Below, piece by piece: positions 6,963 to 16,533 of a stretch of 64,000 nucleotides of DNA (position 1 is its first letter; each line of letters opens with the position of its first letter). The position numbers and the translations under genes are program-made. The DNA is from Psychrobacillus sp. NEAU-3TGS (GTDB taxonomy: Bacteria > Bacillota > Bacilli > Bacillales_A > Planococcaceae): positions 860,797 through 924,796 of the forward strand of contig NZ_JAPNOZ010000012.1 of assembly GCF_029955155.1 (NCBI RefSeq), written 5' to 3'. Below the pieces are notes generated by a model, which ran no database searches, was not told where the DNA came from, and was given only the letters and a program-made list of their open reading frames with translations.

Positions 6963-9380
6963 CTATTTTTCTAATTTCACTCTTTGCAAACGTAAAGCAT
7001 TTAACACGACTGACACAGAGCTAAATGCCATTGCTGCACCTGCAACCCATGGAGCAAGTAACCCGATGGCTGCAATAGGAATACCAAGTGTATTGTAGCC
7101 AAATGCCCAGAATAAGTTTTGTTTAATATTGCGCATTGTTTTGCGACTCATTAAAATTGCATCGGCAATACTATTTAAATCTCCTCGGATTAGCGTTACG
7201 TCAGCGGCTTCCATCGCAACGTCAGTCCCTGTCCCAATAGCCATCCCAATATCAGCTGTAGCTAGTGCTGGAGCGTCATTAATACCATCTCCGACCATCG
7301 CCACTTTTTTACCGGTCGCTTGCAGTTTCTTCACCTCTTCTGCTTTACCTTCTGGAAGAACTTCTGCAATGACCGCGTCAACGCCTACCTCTTTCCCAAT
7401 AGCTTGTGCTGCTCGCTTATTATCACCTGTCATCATAATGACTTTGATACCCATTTCTTTCAAACGACGTACGGCTTCCACTGATGTGTCTTTGATTGTA
7501 TCTGCTACAGCAACTAGCCCTGCATATTGTCCATTAATCCCAGCTAACATCGCTGTTTTACCGTCGCTCTCCAATTTCTCCATTGTTGGAAGAATAGCTG
7601 TAATATCGATGCCGTATTGCTGCATGAGCTTACGTGTTCCAATGACAACGCCTTGACCTGAAACGGTTGCTTGCACACCATACCCTGGAATTGCTTCGAA
7701 GAATTGGACGTCACCAAGTTGAATACCTTTTTCCCCAATCCCTTGTACGATTGCTTGTGCTAATGGGTGCTCGGATTGTTTTTCTGCTGCACCGATCAAT
7801 GATAAAAATTTCTCTTCGTCTTGATCAGCTACTACTAAAATATCTGTTAATACAGGCTTACCATGTGTTACAGTTCCTGTTTTATCTACAACGACTGTAT
7901 CAATGCTTTGTGTTTGTTCTAAATGCTCGCCGCCTTTGAATAAAATACCAAATTCAGCTGCACGACCCGAACCTGCCATAATAGAAGTTGGTGTCGCTAA
8001 ACCAAGAGCACAAGGACAAGCGATAACTAATACCGCGATTAACACTTCCAGTGCAGGTGTAAACTCACCTGGTTTAACCCAAATAATCCATACTAAGAAG
8101 GTAAGAATCGCGATTCCAACTACAATCGGTACAAAAATACCTGATATTTGATCCGCCATACGTTGAATTGGTGCTTTTGATCCTTGAGCGTCTTCTACTA
8201 CTTTAATAATTTGAGCCAATGCAGTGTCACGACCAACTTTTGTAGCTTTCATTTTGATAAAACCATTTTTATTAATCGTCGAACCGTATAAGACATCACC
8301 GCTTTTTTTATCAACCGGCAAACTTTCACCTGTTAACATGGATTCATCAACGGCTGACGTTCCTTCTAGTACTTCTCCGTCAACTGGAATTTTTTCACCT
8401 GGCTTTACTAAAATAGTATCTCCAATCATTACTTCTGCTAATGGTATCTCTTTTTCAATACCGTCACGTAAAACGATTGCTGTTTTTGCTTGAAGTCCCA
8501 TTAATTTTTTAATCGCTTCAGATGAACGGCCTTTAGCTTTGGCCTCAAATAATTTACCTAAAACAATGAGTGTAATCAGTACAGCACTTGTTTCAAAATA
8601 TAGGTGGGGACTGTGATGTGTCCCAGCTGTAATAATTGCCTGATAAACACTATAAAAATAGGCTGCAGAAGTACCCATAACAACAAGCACATCCATATTG
8701 GCACCGCCATTACGAAGCGTTTTATATGCACCGACATAAAACTGTTTTCCGATAATAAATTGTACCGGTGTTGCTAAAATTAGTTGTATCCATGGATTCA
8801 TTAAAAAGTCTGGCACGTATAAAAATGATGTAAAAGAAAAGTGCGCTACCATCGTCCATAATAATGGTAACGACAAAATAGCCGATGCAATAAACTTACG
8901 TTTCTGTTCTTTGATGGCCTTTTCACGGTGGTCTACTTGTTCTTTATCTTCTTGCTTTTGATGTGCACCGTAACCAAGCTTCTCTACCTTCGCAATAATG
9001 TCCGCAATTGTTACTTCTGACGGATTAAATTCGATTGTTGCTTTTTCAAGCGCTAAATTAACGTTCGCTGATGCAACACCTTCCATTTTATTTAACCCTT
9101 TTTCAATACGAGTAGAACATGCTGCACAAGTCATTCCTGTAATATCAAATTCCGCTTTTTCTTTCACTACACCATAGCCAAGTGCTTCAATTTTCTTTTC
9201 CAAATCTACTGCATTCAGTTTGGATGGGTCATATTTAATCGATGATTTTTCTAATGCCAAATTGACTGTTGCTTGCTCGACACCTTCCATTTTATTGAGC
9301 CCTTTTTCTATACGGGTAGCACATGCCGCACAGGTCATTCCAGTAATTTGTATATTTGATTCTTTTACTTCTATACTCAT
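6963..9380 (-). CDS. copA: copper-exporting P1B-type ATPase CopA
   Basis: 805 residues. Two N-terminal heavy-metal-binding domains, each with GMTCAAC, are followed by membrane segments, the CPC metal-transport motif ([13 protein letters not shown]), the phosphorylation site DKTGT, the SEHPLA motif, TGDN and [10 protein letters not shown]. This is the full set for a Cu(I) efflux ATPase of the cytoplasmic membrane. Start ATG 9380 has GGAGGTAAACATT before it; upstream codons lie in the operator region. It is the last gene of csoR-copZ-copA, with a CsoR-type operator directly upstream (9396). Confidence 0.96.
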   Translation of the reverse strand: MSIEVKESNIQITGMTCAACATRIEKGLNKMEGVEQATVNLALEKSSIKYDPSKLNAVDLEKKIEALGYGVVKEKAEFDITGMTCAACSTRIEKGLNKMEGVASANVNLALEKATIEFNPSEVTIADIIAKVEKLGYGAHQKQEDKEQVDHREKAIKEQKRKFIASAILSLPLLWTMVAHFSFTSFLYVPDFLMNPWIQLILATPVQFIIGKQFYVGAYKTLRNGGANMDVLVVMGTSAAYFYSVYQAIITAGTHHSPHLYFETSAVLITLIVLGKLFEAKAKGRSSEAIKKLMGLQAKTAIVLRDGIEKEIPLAEVMIGDTILVKPGEKIPVDGEVLEGTSAVDESMLTGESLPVDKKSGDVLYGSTINKNGFIKMKATKVGRDTALAQIIKVVEDAQGSKAPIQRMADQISGIFVPIVVGIAILTFLVWIIWVKPGEFTPALEVLIAVLVIACPCALGLATPTSIMAGSGRAAEFGILFKGGEHLEQTQSIDTVVVDKTGTVTHGKPVLTDILVVADQDEEKFLSLIGAAEKQSEHPLAQAIVQGIGEKGIQLGDVQFFEAIPGYGVQATVSGQGVVIGTRKLMQQYGIDITAILPTMEKLESDGKTAMLAGINGQYAGLVAVADTIKDTSVEAVRRLKEMGIKVIMMTGDNKRAAQAIGKEVGVDAVIAEVLPEGKAEEVKKLQATGKKVAMVGDGINDAPALATADIGMAIGTGTDVAMEAADVTLIRGDLNSIADAILMSRKTMRNIKQNLFWAFGYNTLGIPIAAIGLLAPWVAGAAMAFSSVSVVLNALRLQRVKLEK

Positions 9381-9395
9381 AATGTTTACCTCCTC

Positions 9396-9414
9396 ATACC
9401 TATTAGGGGTATAA
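9396..9414 (-). promoter_or_regulatory. CsoR-type operator before copA
   Basis: Plus strand ATACCTATTAGGGGTATAAT, a CsoR-family dyad 15 bp upstream of the copA start codon, suggesting that copA has its own copper-inducible promoter besides read-through from copZ. Confidence 0.65.
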
Positions 9415-9429
9415 TTCATTGAAAATGAG

Positions 9430-9451
9430 AGAGTGCTTTAAAAAGCACTCT
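9430..9451 (-). terminator. perfect hairpin right after copZ
   Basis: AGAGTGCTTT pairs with AAAGCACTCT across two bases, directly after the copZ stop. No long T tract follows, so it may be a leaky terminator or an RNA-stabilising stem that sets the copZ to copA ratio. Confidence 0.5.
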
Positions 9452-9658
9452 TTATTCTACCTCATATCCTTGATCTTCAATCGTTTCTTTAATTGTATCA
9501 AGTGTTACTTGCGATTCATCGAATGCTACCTCGACTTGAGCATCCGCTAGGTTCACTTTTACTTGTTCTACTCCTGCTAATTGACCAACGCTTCCCTCGA
9601 CTGCATTCACACAATGCCCACAAGACATACCCTGTACTTCTAAAGTTATATTTTTCAT
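9452..9658 (-). CDS. copZ: copper chaperone CopZ
   Basis: 68-residue heavy-metal-associated domain with GMSCGHC near residue 10, the Cu(I)-binding motif. CopZ carries Cu(I) to CopA or to CsoR. The start is ATG 9658, with AAAGGAGAG upstream. It lies between csoR and copA in the classic Bacillales order. Confidence 0.95.
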   Translation of the reverse strand: MKNITLEVQGMSCGHCVNAVEGSVGQLAGVEQVKVNLADAQVEVAFDESQVTLDTIKETIEDQGYEVE

Positions 9659-9685
9659 CTTTTTCTCTCCTTTTGTATTCCCCTT

Positions 9686-9705
9686 ATACACTATGGGGGT
9701 ATATA
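9686..9705 (-). promoter_or_regulatory. CsoR-type operator before copZ
   Basis: Plus strand ATACACTATGGGGGTATATA, a CsoR-family half-conserved dyad in the gap between csoR and copZ. Confidence 0.6.
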
Positions 9706-9733
9706 TCAATTAAAAAAATAGTCACTATTCTTT

Positions 9734-10066
9734 TTATTTTTTCATGAGCTTTTGAATCGTTACTACTAATTCGTCTAATACTTCTTCATCACCTTCTGAA
9801 AGGCGATCGACGACACAACCTTTTAAGTGACCTTCTAAAAGAATTTTGGCAACACTATTTAACGCAGATTGTGTAGCAGACAATTGAGTAATCACATCAT
9901 CACAGTAAACATCTTTTTCAATCATGCCTTTAATACCGCGAATTTGACCCTCAATTCGATTCAATCGAGTTGTTAAATTATTTTTCACATGTTCTGGATG
10001 ATGACTTTTTCGACATGATGTAACCTCTTCTTTATGGCAAGCTACTTCCTCCACTAAGTTTTCCAT
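9734..10066 (-). CDS. csoR: copper-sensing repressor CsoR
   Basis: 110 residues, CsoR family (RLNRIEGQIRGIKGMIEKDVYCDDVITQL). It has the complete Cu(I) triad Cys55, His80 and Cys84 (in GHLKGC), unlike the CstR paralogue of this window. The N-terminal 25 residues are rich in Cys and His (CHKEE, SCRKSHHPEH), an extra possible metal-binding tail. It represses copZA until Cu(I) binds. AGGAGGATAAACAG precedes ATG 10066, and an operator at 10099 indicates autoregulation. Confidence 0.94.
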   Translation of the reverse strand: MENLVEEVACHKEEVTSCRKSHHPEHVKNNLTTRLNRIEGQIRGIKGMIEKDVYCDDVITQLSATQSALNSVAKILLEGHLKGCVVDRLSEGDEEVLDELVVTIQKLMKK

Positions 10067-10098
10067 CTGTTTATCCTCCTATCTTGATTACACTCTAA

Positions 10099-10117
10099 CA
10101 TACCTTAAGGGGGTATG
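10099..10117 (-). promoter_or_regulatory. CsoR operator at the head of the copper operon
   Basis: Plus strand CATACCTTAAGGGGGTATG, a strong ATACC...GGGTAT dyad about 35 bp upstream of csoR. Confidence 0.68.
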
Positions 10118-10476
10118 TAAAGTTAGAAGTTCGAGTTTTATCTTGTAATTTTTTGCGCCTAACATTTGGTTTAGCGGAGTAATTACTTTTGAAAAAAATA
10201 ACTTTTCTAAAAACAAAACTTCCATTCGTCATCATAAACCCTCTGTTGGGAAAGTATCAATTAGTTGACTGAATATTCTATAATTGAGAATACCTTAAGA
10301 TAATTGAGAATTTATAAATGAAATAAAAATATACTTCCTTTCTGTTTCGGACCCATGAAAAGACGCATCTAGTCAATAAAACTATTATTAGCATCAGTAT
10401 TAACCGATGACTCGTACTCTAGGACAGAGTAGAATTGTTGACAAATCGGGACACTTATACGACAATAATTATGTAA
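10118..10476. other. intergenic region between csoR and ahpC
   Basis: No gene is evident in about 360 bp. Two features are visible: a direct repeat ATAATTGAGAAT at 10280-10291 and 10300-10311, start to start exactly 20 bp, and a -35-like TTGACA at 10438-10443, about 150 bp before ahpC. The repeat spacing of two helix turns suggests a protein-binding site, but no known consensus fits well. Confidence 0.4.
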
Positions 10477-10491
10477 TTATAATTATTATAG
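10477..10491 (+). promoter_or_regulatory. PerR box upstream of ahpCF
   Basis: TTATAATTATTATAG matches the Bacillus PerR consensus TTATAATNATTATAA at all but the last base. It lies about 100 bp upstream of ahpC, whose B. subtilis counterpart is a classic PerR target, so peroxide induction is expected. Confidence 0.75.
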
Positions 10492-10588
10492 TTAAGATGC
10501 AGTATATTTTATTGTTACTGCCGTTTAGGACTGGACTATATAACCTAAACTAACTATGTACAAAAACACACTAGGAGGAATTTTAATT

Positions 10589-11158
10589 ATGTCTTTAATA
10601 GGAAAAGAAATATTACCATTCAAAGCTTCAGCTTTTAATAGCGGTAACGGTGAATTTATCGAGGTTTCTCAAGAAAACCTAAAAGGTCAATGGAGTGTTG
10701 TTTGCTTTTACCCAGCAGATTTTACATTCGTTTGCCCTACTGAACTTGGAGATCTTCAAGATCAATATGCGACACTAAAAGATCTTGGCGTTGAAGTATA
10801 TTCTGTTTCAACGGACACACATTTTACACATAAAGCATGGCATGATCATTCAGATGCAATTAGCAAACTGGAATATATTATGATCGGTGACCCTGCACAA
10901 ACTATTTCACGCAACTTTGATGTACTCGACGAAGAAGCAGGTCTTGCACAACGTGGTACATTCATCATCGATCCAGACGGAATCGTTCAAGCAGCTGAAA
11001 TCAATGCAGATGGCATTGGTCGTGACGCAAGCATTCTAGTTGATAAAATCAAAGCAGCACAATATGTTCGCAACAATCCAGGTGAGGTTTGCCCAGCAAA
11101 ATGGAAAGAAGGCGAAGAAACACTTAAACCAAGCCTTGACCTTGTAGGGAAAATTTAA
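10589..11158 (+). CDS. ahpC: alkyl hydroperoxide reductase subunit C (2-Cys peroxiredoxin)
   Basis: 189 residues, typical AhpC length, with the peroxidatic cysteine in [10 protein letters not shown] near residue 48 and the resolving cysteine in GEVCPAKW near the C-terminus. It reduces H2O2 and organic peroxides in the cytosol and is recycled by AhpF. The start ATG 10589 follows AGGAGGAATTTTAATT. Only 15 bp separate it from ahpF, forming one operon under the PerR box at 10477. Confidence 0.97.
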   Translation: MSLIGKEILPFKASAFNSGNGEFIEVSQENLKGQWSVVCFYPADFTFVCPTELGDLQDQYATLKDLGVEVYSVSTDTHFTHKAWHDHSDAISKLEYIMIGDPAQTISRNFDVLDEEAGLAQRGTFIIDPDGIVQAAEINADGIGRDASILVDKIKAAQYVRNNPGEVCPAKWKEGEETLKPSLDLVGKI

Positions 11159-11173
11159 GGAGTAGATACAATC

Positions 11174-12700
11174 ATGTTAGACGCAGATATAAAAGCACAA
11201 TTAGCCCAATATCTTGAATTGATGGAGGGCGATGTTCTACTTAAAGTTAGCGCAGGAGAAGATAAAGTGTCGCGTGATATGACGTCACTAGTGGATGAGT
11301 TGGCCACCATGTCATCTCGCATTAAAGTAGAAATGGTAGACTTAGAAAGAACACCGAGCTTTAGCGTTAATCGTATCGCTGAAGATACTGGCGTTGTTTT
11401 TGCTGGTATACCACTTGGACACGAATTCACTTCATTCGTTCTTGCCTTATTACAAGTGAGTGGTAGAGCTCCTAAAGTCGATGAGAAAGTGATCGCACAA
11501 GTGAAAAACCTTGAGGGCACTTATCGCTTCGAATCGTATATTAGTTTAAGCTGTCAAAACTGTCCGGAAGTTGTACAAGCACTTAACCTAATGAGCGTGT
11601 TAAACCCTAACATAACGCATACGATGATTGATGGCGCAGCGTTTAAAGATGAAGTGGAAAGCAAAAACATCATGGCTGTTCCGACTGTATTATTAAATGG
11701 AGAATCATTCTCTAGCGGTCGTATGTCTGTCGAAGAAATTTTAGCAAAACTGGGAAGCGGACCAGATGCATCAGAATTCGCGGATAAAGATCCGTATGAT
11801 GTACTCGTTATCGGCGGTGGACCAGCGGGTGCAAGTGCAGCAATTTATGCGGCACGTAAAGGCATTCGTACAGGGATTGTTGCTGATCGTTTCGGTGGTC
11901 AGATTTTGGATACAGCTTCGATCGAAAACTTCATCAGTGTTAAGCATACGGAAGGTCCTAAACTTGCTTCAAGTCTTGAGGAACACGTAAAAGAGTACAA
12001 TGTCGATGTGATGAACTTACAGCGTGCAAAACGTTTGGAGAAGAAAGATCTAGTTGAAATTGAACTGGAGAACGGTGCTGTTCTAAAGAGTAAAACCGTT
12101 ATCCTTTCAACAGGAGCGCGTTGGCGCAATGTTGGAGTACCTGGCGAGGCTGAGTTTAAAAACAAAGGTGTCGCATATTGCCCTCATTGTGATGGCCCAT
12201 TATTTGCAGGTAAAGATGTCGCTGTTATTGGCGGAGGTAATTCCGGTATCGAGGCAGCGATAGACCTTGCAGGAATTGTAAACCATGTAACTGTTCTTGA
12301 ATTTATGCCTGAGTTAAAAGCCGATTCTGTTCTACAAGAGCGTCTTTACAGCTTATCCAACGTTACAGTTCATAAAAATGTTCAAACGAAAGAAATTACC
12401 GGTACTGATAACGTAAACGGTATTACTTACATCGAGCGTGAAACAGGTGAAGAAAAGCATGTTGAACTAGCTGGTGTTTTTGTTCAAATCGGTCTTGTGC
12501 CGAGTACGGAATGGCTAGGTGACGCCGTTGAGCGTACGAAATTTGGAGAAATCGTTGTCGATAAGCGTGGTGCAACGAACGTACCCGGCGTATTTGCTGC
12601 AGGAGACTGCACAGACAGCGCGTATAAACAGATTATTATTTCGATGGGTTCAGGTGCAACTGCTGCTTTAGGTGCATTCGATTATCTAGTTCGAAACTAA
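11174..12700 (+). CDS. ahpF: alkyl hydroperoxide reductase subunit F
   Basis: 508 residues. An N-terminal tandem thioredoxin-like domain with CQNC (near residue 127) is followed by a thioredoxin-reductase-like part with the FAD motif [17 protein letters not shown], the NAD(P)H motif [15 protein letters not shown] and the redox motif CPHC. It passes electrons from NADH through FAD and two disulfides to AhpC. AAGGAG precedes the ATG. A strong terminator follows. Confidence 0.97.
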   Translation: MLDADIKAQLAQYLELMEGDVLLKVSAGEDKVSRDMTSLVDELATMSSRIKVEMVDLERTPSFSVNRIAEDTGVVFAGIPLGHEFTSFVLALLQVSGRAPKVDEKVIAQVKNLEGTYRFESYISLSCQNCPEVVQALNLMSVLNPNITHTMIDGAAFKDEVESKNIMAVPTVLLNGESFSSGRMSVEEILAKLGSGPDASEFADKDPYDVLVIGGGPAGASAAIYAARKGIRTGIVADRFGGQILDTASIENFISVKHTEGPKLASSLEEHVKEYNVDVMNLQRAKRLEKKDLVEIELENGAVLKSKTVILSTGARWRNVGVPGEAEFKNKGVAYCPHCDGPLFAGKDVAVIGGGNSGIEAAIDLAGIVNHVTVLEFMPELKADSVLQERLYSLSNVTVHKNVQTKEITGTDNVNGITYIERETGEEKHVELAGVFVQIGLVPSTEWLGDAVERTKFGEIVVDKRGATNVPGVFAAGDCTDSAYKQIIISMGSGATAALGAFDYLVRN

Positions 12701-12713
12701 TGAACAAATAGTT

Positions 12714-12748
12714 AAAGGAACAGGCCAAAATGAGCCTGTTCCTTTTTT
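12714..12748 (+). terminator. terminator after ahpCF
   Basis: AAAGGAACAGGC and GCCTGTTCCTTT form a 12-bp stem followed by a T tract. Confidence 0.92.
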
Positions 12749-12863
12749 GTGCACAAAAGAAAAGCTGTGTAAACTTGTGTGGCACTCTGTTTATTTTAGA
12801 CATCAGCCCCCCTCTTCCCTCTGGGAGTGAGCCAACCATCCTCGAAATATGATAGTTATATTT

Positions 12864-13688
12864 TTATAGTAAAGTTTTTACATTACTAAACTTTATCTTT
12901 TCAAAATCCTTTTGTATCGTTAGCCATGGACGATCTTCTTCCCAACGAATTTTTACCGGCATTTTATAAGCTTCTGATAATTGTTCATCTGTCAGAACGT
13001 CTTCCTTTGGTCCCGAAGCTACTATTTTTCCGTCTCTAAGAAGTATCACATGCGAAATGACATCCACAATTTCTTCAATATGATGGGTCACATAAAGTAA
13101 ATGACAATCGTTTTGGACAATCTCATTCATTAGAAATAATACTTCTTCACGGGAGAATACGTCTAAACCTGTACATGGTTCATCGAGAATAAAAATTTTT
13201 GGATCACTCATTAAAGCCCTAGCAATAAGTACCCTTCTTCTCTCTCCTTGTGACAACAAATTATATGATTTTCCACTCAAATAATCTAAACGCAATGCAG
13301 AAAGTAAAGCATCCGCTTTTTCCCAGTCTTCATTTGACACTTTTTCGTATAAACCAAATGAGGCAAATTTACCGCTTACAATAATTTCCTCTACTGTTTC
13401 GCGCTCTAAAATTTGAGAAAACCTCTCTAATGAACTACTCACATACCCTATATCCTTCCGTAGCTCTGGTAGGTTGGTCTTGCCAAATTCATTGCCTAGG
13501 ACTGAAACGTTTCCCGCGCTTGGAAAGTTATAACCATTGACTATGTTTAGTAATGAGGTTTTTCCAGAACCATTCAACCCCAGAATGGCCCAATGCTCAT
13601 TTTCTTTTACTTCCCAGTTAATCTGACTTAATATTTCCTGACCGCTTCTTCTCCACGATACATCCTTAAAAGTAATAACTTTATCCAT
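12864..13688 (-). CDS. ABC transporter ATP-binding protein, YlmA-like
   Basis: 274 residues with Walker A GLNGSGKTS, the signature in LSQGERRRVLIARAL, and Walker B ILDEPCTGLD. It resembles B. subtilis YlmA, a soluble ATPase with no permease partner nearby. Here too no membrane gene is adjacent. In B. subtilis ylmA sits next to the thiamin-salvage gene ylmB; in this window the ylmB homologue is about 10 kb away. The start is ATG 13688, with GGGGGAAAG before it. Transport substrate unknown. Confidence 0.85.
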   Translation of the reverse strand: MDKVITFKDVSWRRSGQEILSQINWEVKENEHWAILGLNGSGKTSLLNIVNGYNFPSAGNVSVLGNEFGKTNLPELRKDIGYVSSSLERFSQILERETVEEIIVSGKFASFGLYEKVSNEDWEKADALLSALRLDYLSGKSYNLLSQGERRRVLIARALMSDPKIFILDEPCTGLDVFSREEVLFLMNEIVQNDCHLLYVTHHIEEIVDVISHVILLRDGKIVASGPKEDVLTDEQLSEAYKMPVKIRWEEDRPWLTIQKDFEKIKFSNVKTLL

Positions 13689-13919
13689 AACTTTCCCCCA
13701 TATTTGAAATAATTTCATACTTCACCTTGAGTTGTGCACAGTTGCTCAGAATATATTCGTTTATCACAATATATTATACACAAGTTAATATACTTTAAAT
13801 TATAGAAGAGTAGATTAGTAAAAACTCTTATAATAGAATGCATAAAGGAACAAGAGCGCTAAGCACCTGTCACTGGCCAATTTAGCTCATGAGAACGATA
13901 AAGTACAATAACGGACATA

Positions 13920-14637
13920 ATAAGGAAACTGCGCGGTAACAAGTTGAATAAATTATCCGCAATGATTTTCAGTACAGGGCGGACGCTTTCCGCCGGGTGA
14001 GTGATGAGCCTTCACCGACGCTTTCGCGTACGTTGTGAAGTCTCATCTTCTCACTCTTCCGGCAGGAGTCGCCGCCCTTCCGCGAAAATCAAAGGAGCTT
14101 GCTGACTAATTCGTTTCTCGCTTTAAAACCAAGAGTTTTATTGGAACCGAAGAATAAAAGCCATTATTAGTAAATATCTCGTAGAAACTAGTCCAGTAAA
14201 TGGGTAAAAGCAATCAGCAGTTTAGAAAGTAAGTAACTAGTTCTATAAGAAAGCAACCAATTTAGATACGTAAGCAATCAATCAAAGAGTTTGCTTAATA
14301 GGAGATGAAATTAATTTTACTAAAATATACATTACTCGGTATTCTGTTTCACTGATTGATAAGTAATTTTTTTCATCTAGTGATAGCCGCCACTTTTAGC
14401 TACGTGCAGTGGCTCTAATATTTCTAATTGGTTTGTGTAGCTAAACGTTAATTAGCTAGCATATTTTGTTGATTGAAGCGGAAGGCGGCGACTCCAGCGG
14501 GAACAGCGCGAGCTGAAAGCCCCGCAGGAACGTAAGTTCCGAGGAGATTGAAGCCGTGCCCGCGGAAAGCGTCCGACTGCAGCGGAAATCATAATGGACA
14601 CTTAATCGAACTTGTTTACCGCACAGTTTCTTTATAA
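13920..14637. repeat. composite inverted-repeat element, copy 1 (about 0.7 kb, non-coding)
   Basis: Two GC-rich units face each other: 13969-14092 (with GGACGCTTTCCGC and CAGGAGTCGCC...TTCCGC) and 14471-14591 (GCGGAAGGCGGCGACTCC ... GCGGAAAGCGTCCG ... GCGGAAATC). About 380 bp of AT-rich sequence separates them. The outer ends are also inverted: AAACTGCGCGGTAACAAGTT at 13926-13945 mirrors AACTTGTTTACCGCACAGTTT at 14609-14629. The spacer holds AAGCAACCAATTT at 14251-14263. A second element of the same plan and size lies at 41206-41950. There is no protein-coding potential. It could be a MITE-like element, a composite of two palindromic units or a structured RNA; nothing here decides which. Confidence 0.8.
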
Positions 14638-14776
14638 TGCTACTTGAAAAAAGTTTCCGCCTATCTAAATCTTCTAGAGTTCCCTAACCAATAAAAAAAT
14701 GCACATATCAGATTGGATATCTGGATTAATGTGCATTTTGAATGTTCCAGTCAACAAATTTGTTACATAGGATTTA

Positions 14777-15316
14777 CTAGCGAATACTTTCCTGAAATTT
14801 ACTAGCCGCATATAATGCTTGTGTATCTTGAAGAATTTCCCCCGGTTTGTTACCTTCCCCAATAATATACCCTTCAAAATTTGTTCCCATAAAATCAAAA
14901 ATATGTTGGAACTGCTGAATTAGTGGTAAGCCTTTCACGTATGGGTTATCTCCACCCACTGCAATCACATATGCTTTTTTTTGAGCCATTTGATTTTTAA
15001 AATCAGGATACTGTGCGTCTTTCAATGTCTGAGACCAGCGATCAATAAAATTTTTCATCGTTCCCGACATGGTATACCAATAAATCGGCGTAGAGAAAAT
15101 AAGAATTTCATGCTGAAGTATGCGATCAATGATTGAATTATAATCATCATCGATTTTCGTAAACCCTTCCTCAGCATGCCGCTTATCCTCTATCGGTTTA
15201 ATCAAATAATCCTTCAAATATATCTCTTCTACGTCCAATCCTTGAATCGCCTTCTTTGTTAATGTCTCTGTATTGCCGTTTGGACGAGTTCCTCCGTACA
15301 GAACTGCTATGGTCAT
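14777..15316 (-). CDS. NADPH-dependent FMN reductase-like flavodoxin-fold oxidoreductase
   Basis: 179 residues with the FMN-binding start MTIAVLYGGTRPNGNTETL and the STPIYWYTMSGTMKNFIDRW segment of the NAD(P)H-dependent FMN reductase/YwqN group. Such enzymes reduce quinones, azo or nitro compounds or supply FMNH2. I place the start at ATG 15316, seven bases after GGAGGG; ATG 15319 is also possible. It is divergent from a LysR-type regulator at 15446 with 130 bp between, a usual layout for a regulator and its target. Confidence 0.85.
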   Translation of the reverse strand: MTIAVLYGGTRPNGNTETLTKKAIQGLDVEEIYLKDYLIKPIEDKRHAEEGFTKIDDDYNSIIDRILQHEILIFSTPIYWYTMSGTMKNFIDRWSQTLKDAQYPDFKNQMAQKKAYVIAVGGDNPYVKGLPLIQQFQHIFDFMGTNFEGYIIGEGNKPGEILQDTQALYAASKFQESIR

Positions 15317-15445
15317 CATAAATCCCTCCACTTTATCGTGAATTTGTTATTCTATAGTTTCCATTATATAATGAAAACATTAATCATTAAAACGGATTAT
15401 ATTGATTGAATCAATCGTAAAATACGATTTAAGAAGGTGAAACAT

Positions 15446-16342
15446 TTGGAGAACAAACATCTTATTACCTTTCAGATAGCAGCTAAAACTCTGAACTTTA
15501 CCCAAACTGCTAAAATATTGAATTTTGCTCAATCGAGCGTAACAGCACAAATGAAATCGCTTGAAGCCGAACTGGGAACACCGTTGTTTGAACGTCTAGG
15601 TAAACGATTAATTTTGACAGAAGCCGGGCGTAAGTTTCAATTATACGCTGATAAAATGATTAGGCTGAATGAAGAGGCAAAGATGGCTGTTGGAGGAGAT
15701 GAAGAACTATCTGGGACTCTTACAATTGGGGCACAGGAAAGCCAGTGCACTTACCGACTTCCTCCCATCCTCATGGAGTTTAAGAAGACATATCCTAACG
15801 TCAAAGTCATTTTTAAGCCTGCACATTCTGACGAAATGGCTAGAAAGCAATTACTGGATGGTTCGCTCGATATTGCATTCATTATGGATACAGTAAAACC
15901 AGGAGAAGCCTTGAAAATAGAGCCTCTTATACAAGAAAATATCAAATTAGTTGCTGCGCCCGATCATCCATTACTTGCAAGACCGGAAGTTTATCCAAAG
16001 GATTTAGAACAAGAAACCTTTTTGCTTACTGAAACTGGGTGTTCTTATCGAACTTTATTAGAAGACAATCTTCGTTCAGCGAAGGTTTACCCATTAAATA
16101 AATACGAGTTCGGAAGTATAGAGGCCATAAAACAATGTGTTATTGCAGGATTGGGTATAGCTGTACTACCTAAAATGGCAATCGAGTCTGACATTCGTTC
16201 CGGGAAAATGAAGGAATTAGCTTGGCTAAACACCTCAACACCTGTTTATACCCAGATTGCTTGGCATAAAGATAAGTTGATGACTCCTCCGTTACAAGCT
16301 TTTATACGATTAACTCATGAAACCTTTAAAGCTTTTTCATGA
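15446..16342 (+). CDS. LysR family transcriptional regulator
   Basis: 298 residues: N-terminal winged helix-turn-helix (LITFQIAAKTLNFTQTAKILNFAQSSVTAQMKSLEAELGTPLFERLGKRLILTEAG) and a C-terminal periplasmic-binding-like effector domain. TTG 15446 is the likely start, with GAAGGTGA about five bases upstream; a GTG nine bases earlier overlaps that ribosome site. It probably controls the divergent FMN-reductase gene and itself. Effector unknown. Confidence 0.9.
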   Translation: MENKHLITFQIAAKTLNFTQTAKILNFAQSSVTAQMKSLEAELGTPLFERLGKRLILTEAGRKFQLYADKMIRLNEEAKMAVGGDEELSGTLTIGAQESQCTYRLPPILMEFKKTYPNVKVIFKPAHSDEMARKQLLDGSLDIAFIMDTVKPGEALKIEPLIQENIKLVAAPDHPLLARPEVYPKDLEQETFLLTETGCSYRTLLEDNLRSAKVYPLNKYEFGSIEAIKQCVIAGLGIAVLPKMAIESDIRSGKMKELAWLNTSTPVYTQIAWHKDKLMTPPLQAFIRLTHETFKAFS

Positions 16343-16533
16343 AACGCTGGGAAACCATACTCGCTTTCAATTGCTCTCTCGAGTAAAGGGTCCCCCTCTC
16401 CCATAGGCGGATGATGAAATAACCTATCAATGAATTAATAAAATAAAGACTTCCATTGAATTAGAAAACCTTCTTAATCTATGCGATAATAAAGGAACGA
16501 ACGTTTCTATTTTACCCGAAATGAGGTGCCGCT

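Noticed and set aside
7129..8493. Several plus-strand frames of 80-175 codons inside copA
   Set aside because: Shadows of the strongly coding opposite strand; no ribosome sites and no recognisable domains.
13969..14092. GC-rich unit considered as a tRNA or rRNA fragment
   Set aside because: No cloverleaf, no TTC-arm motif; it matches the other repeat units instead.
14471..14591. Considered as an end of an insertion sequence
   Set aside because: No transposase frame lies between the units or next to either copy, and no target duplication is obvious.
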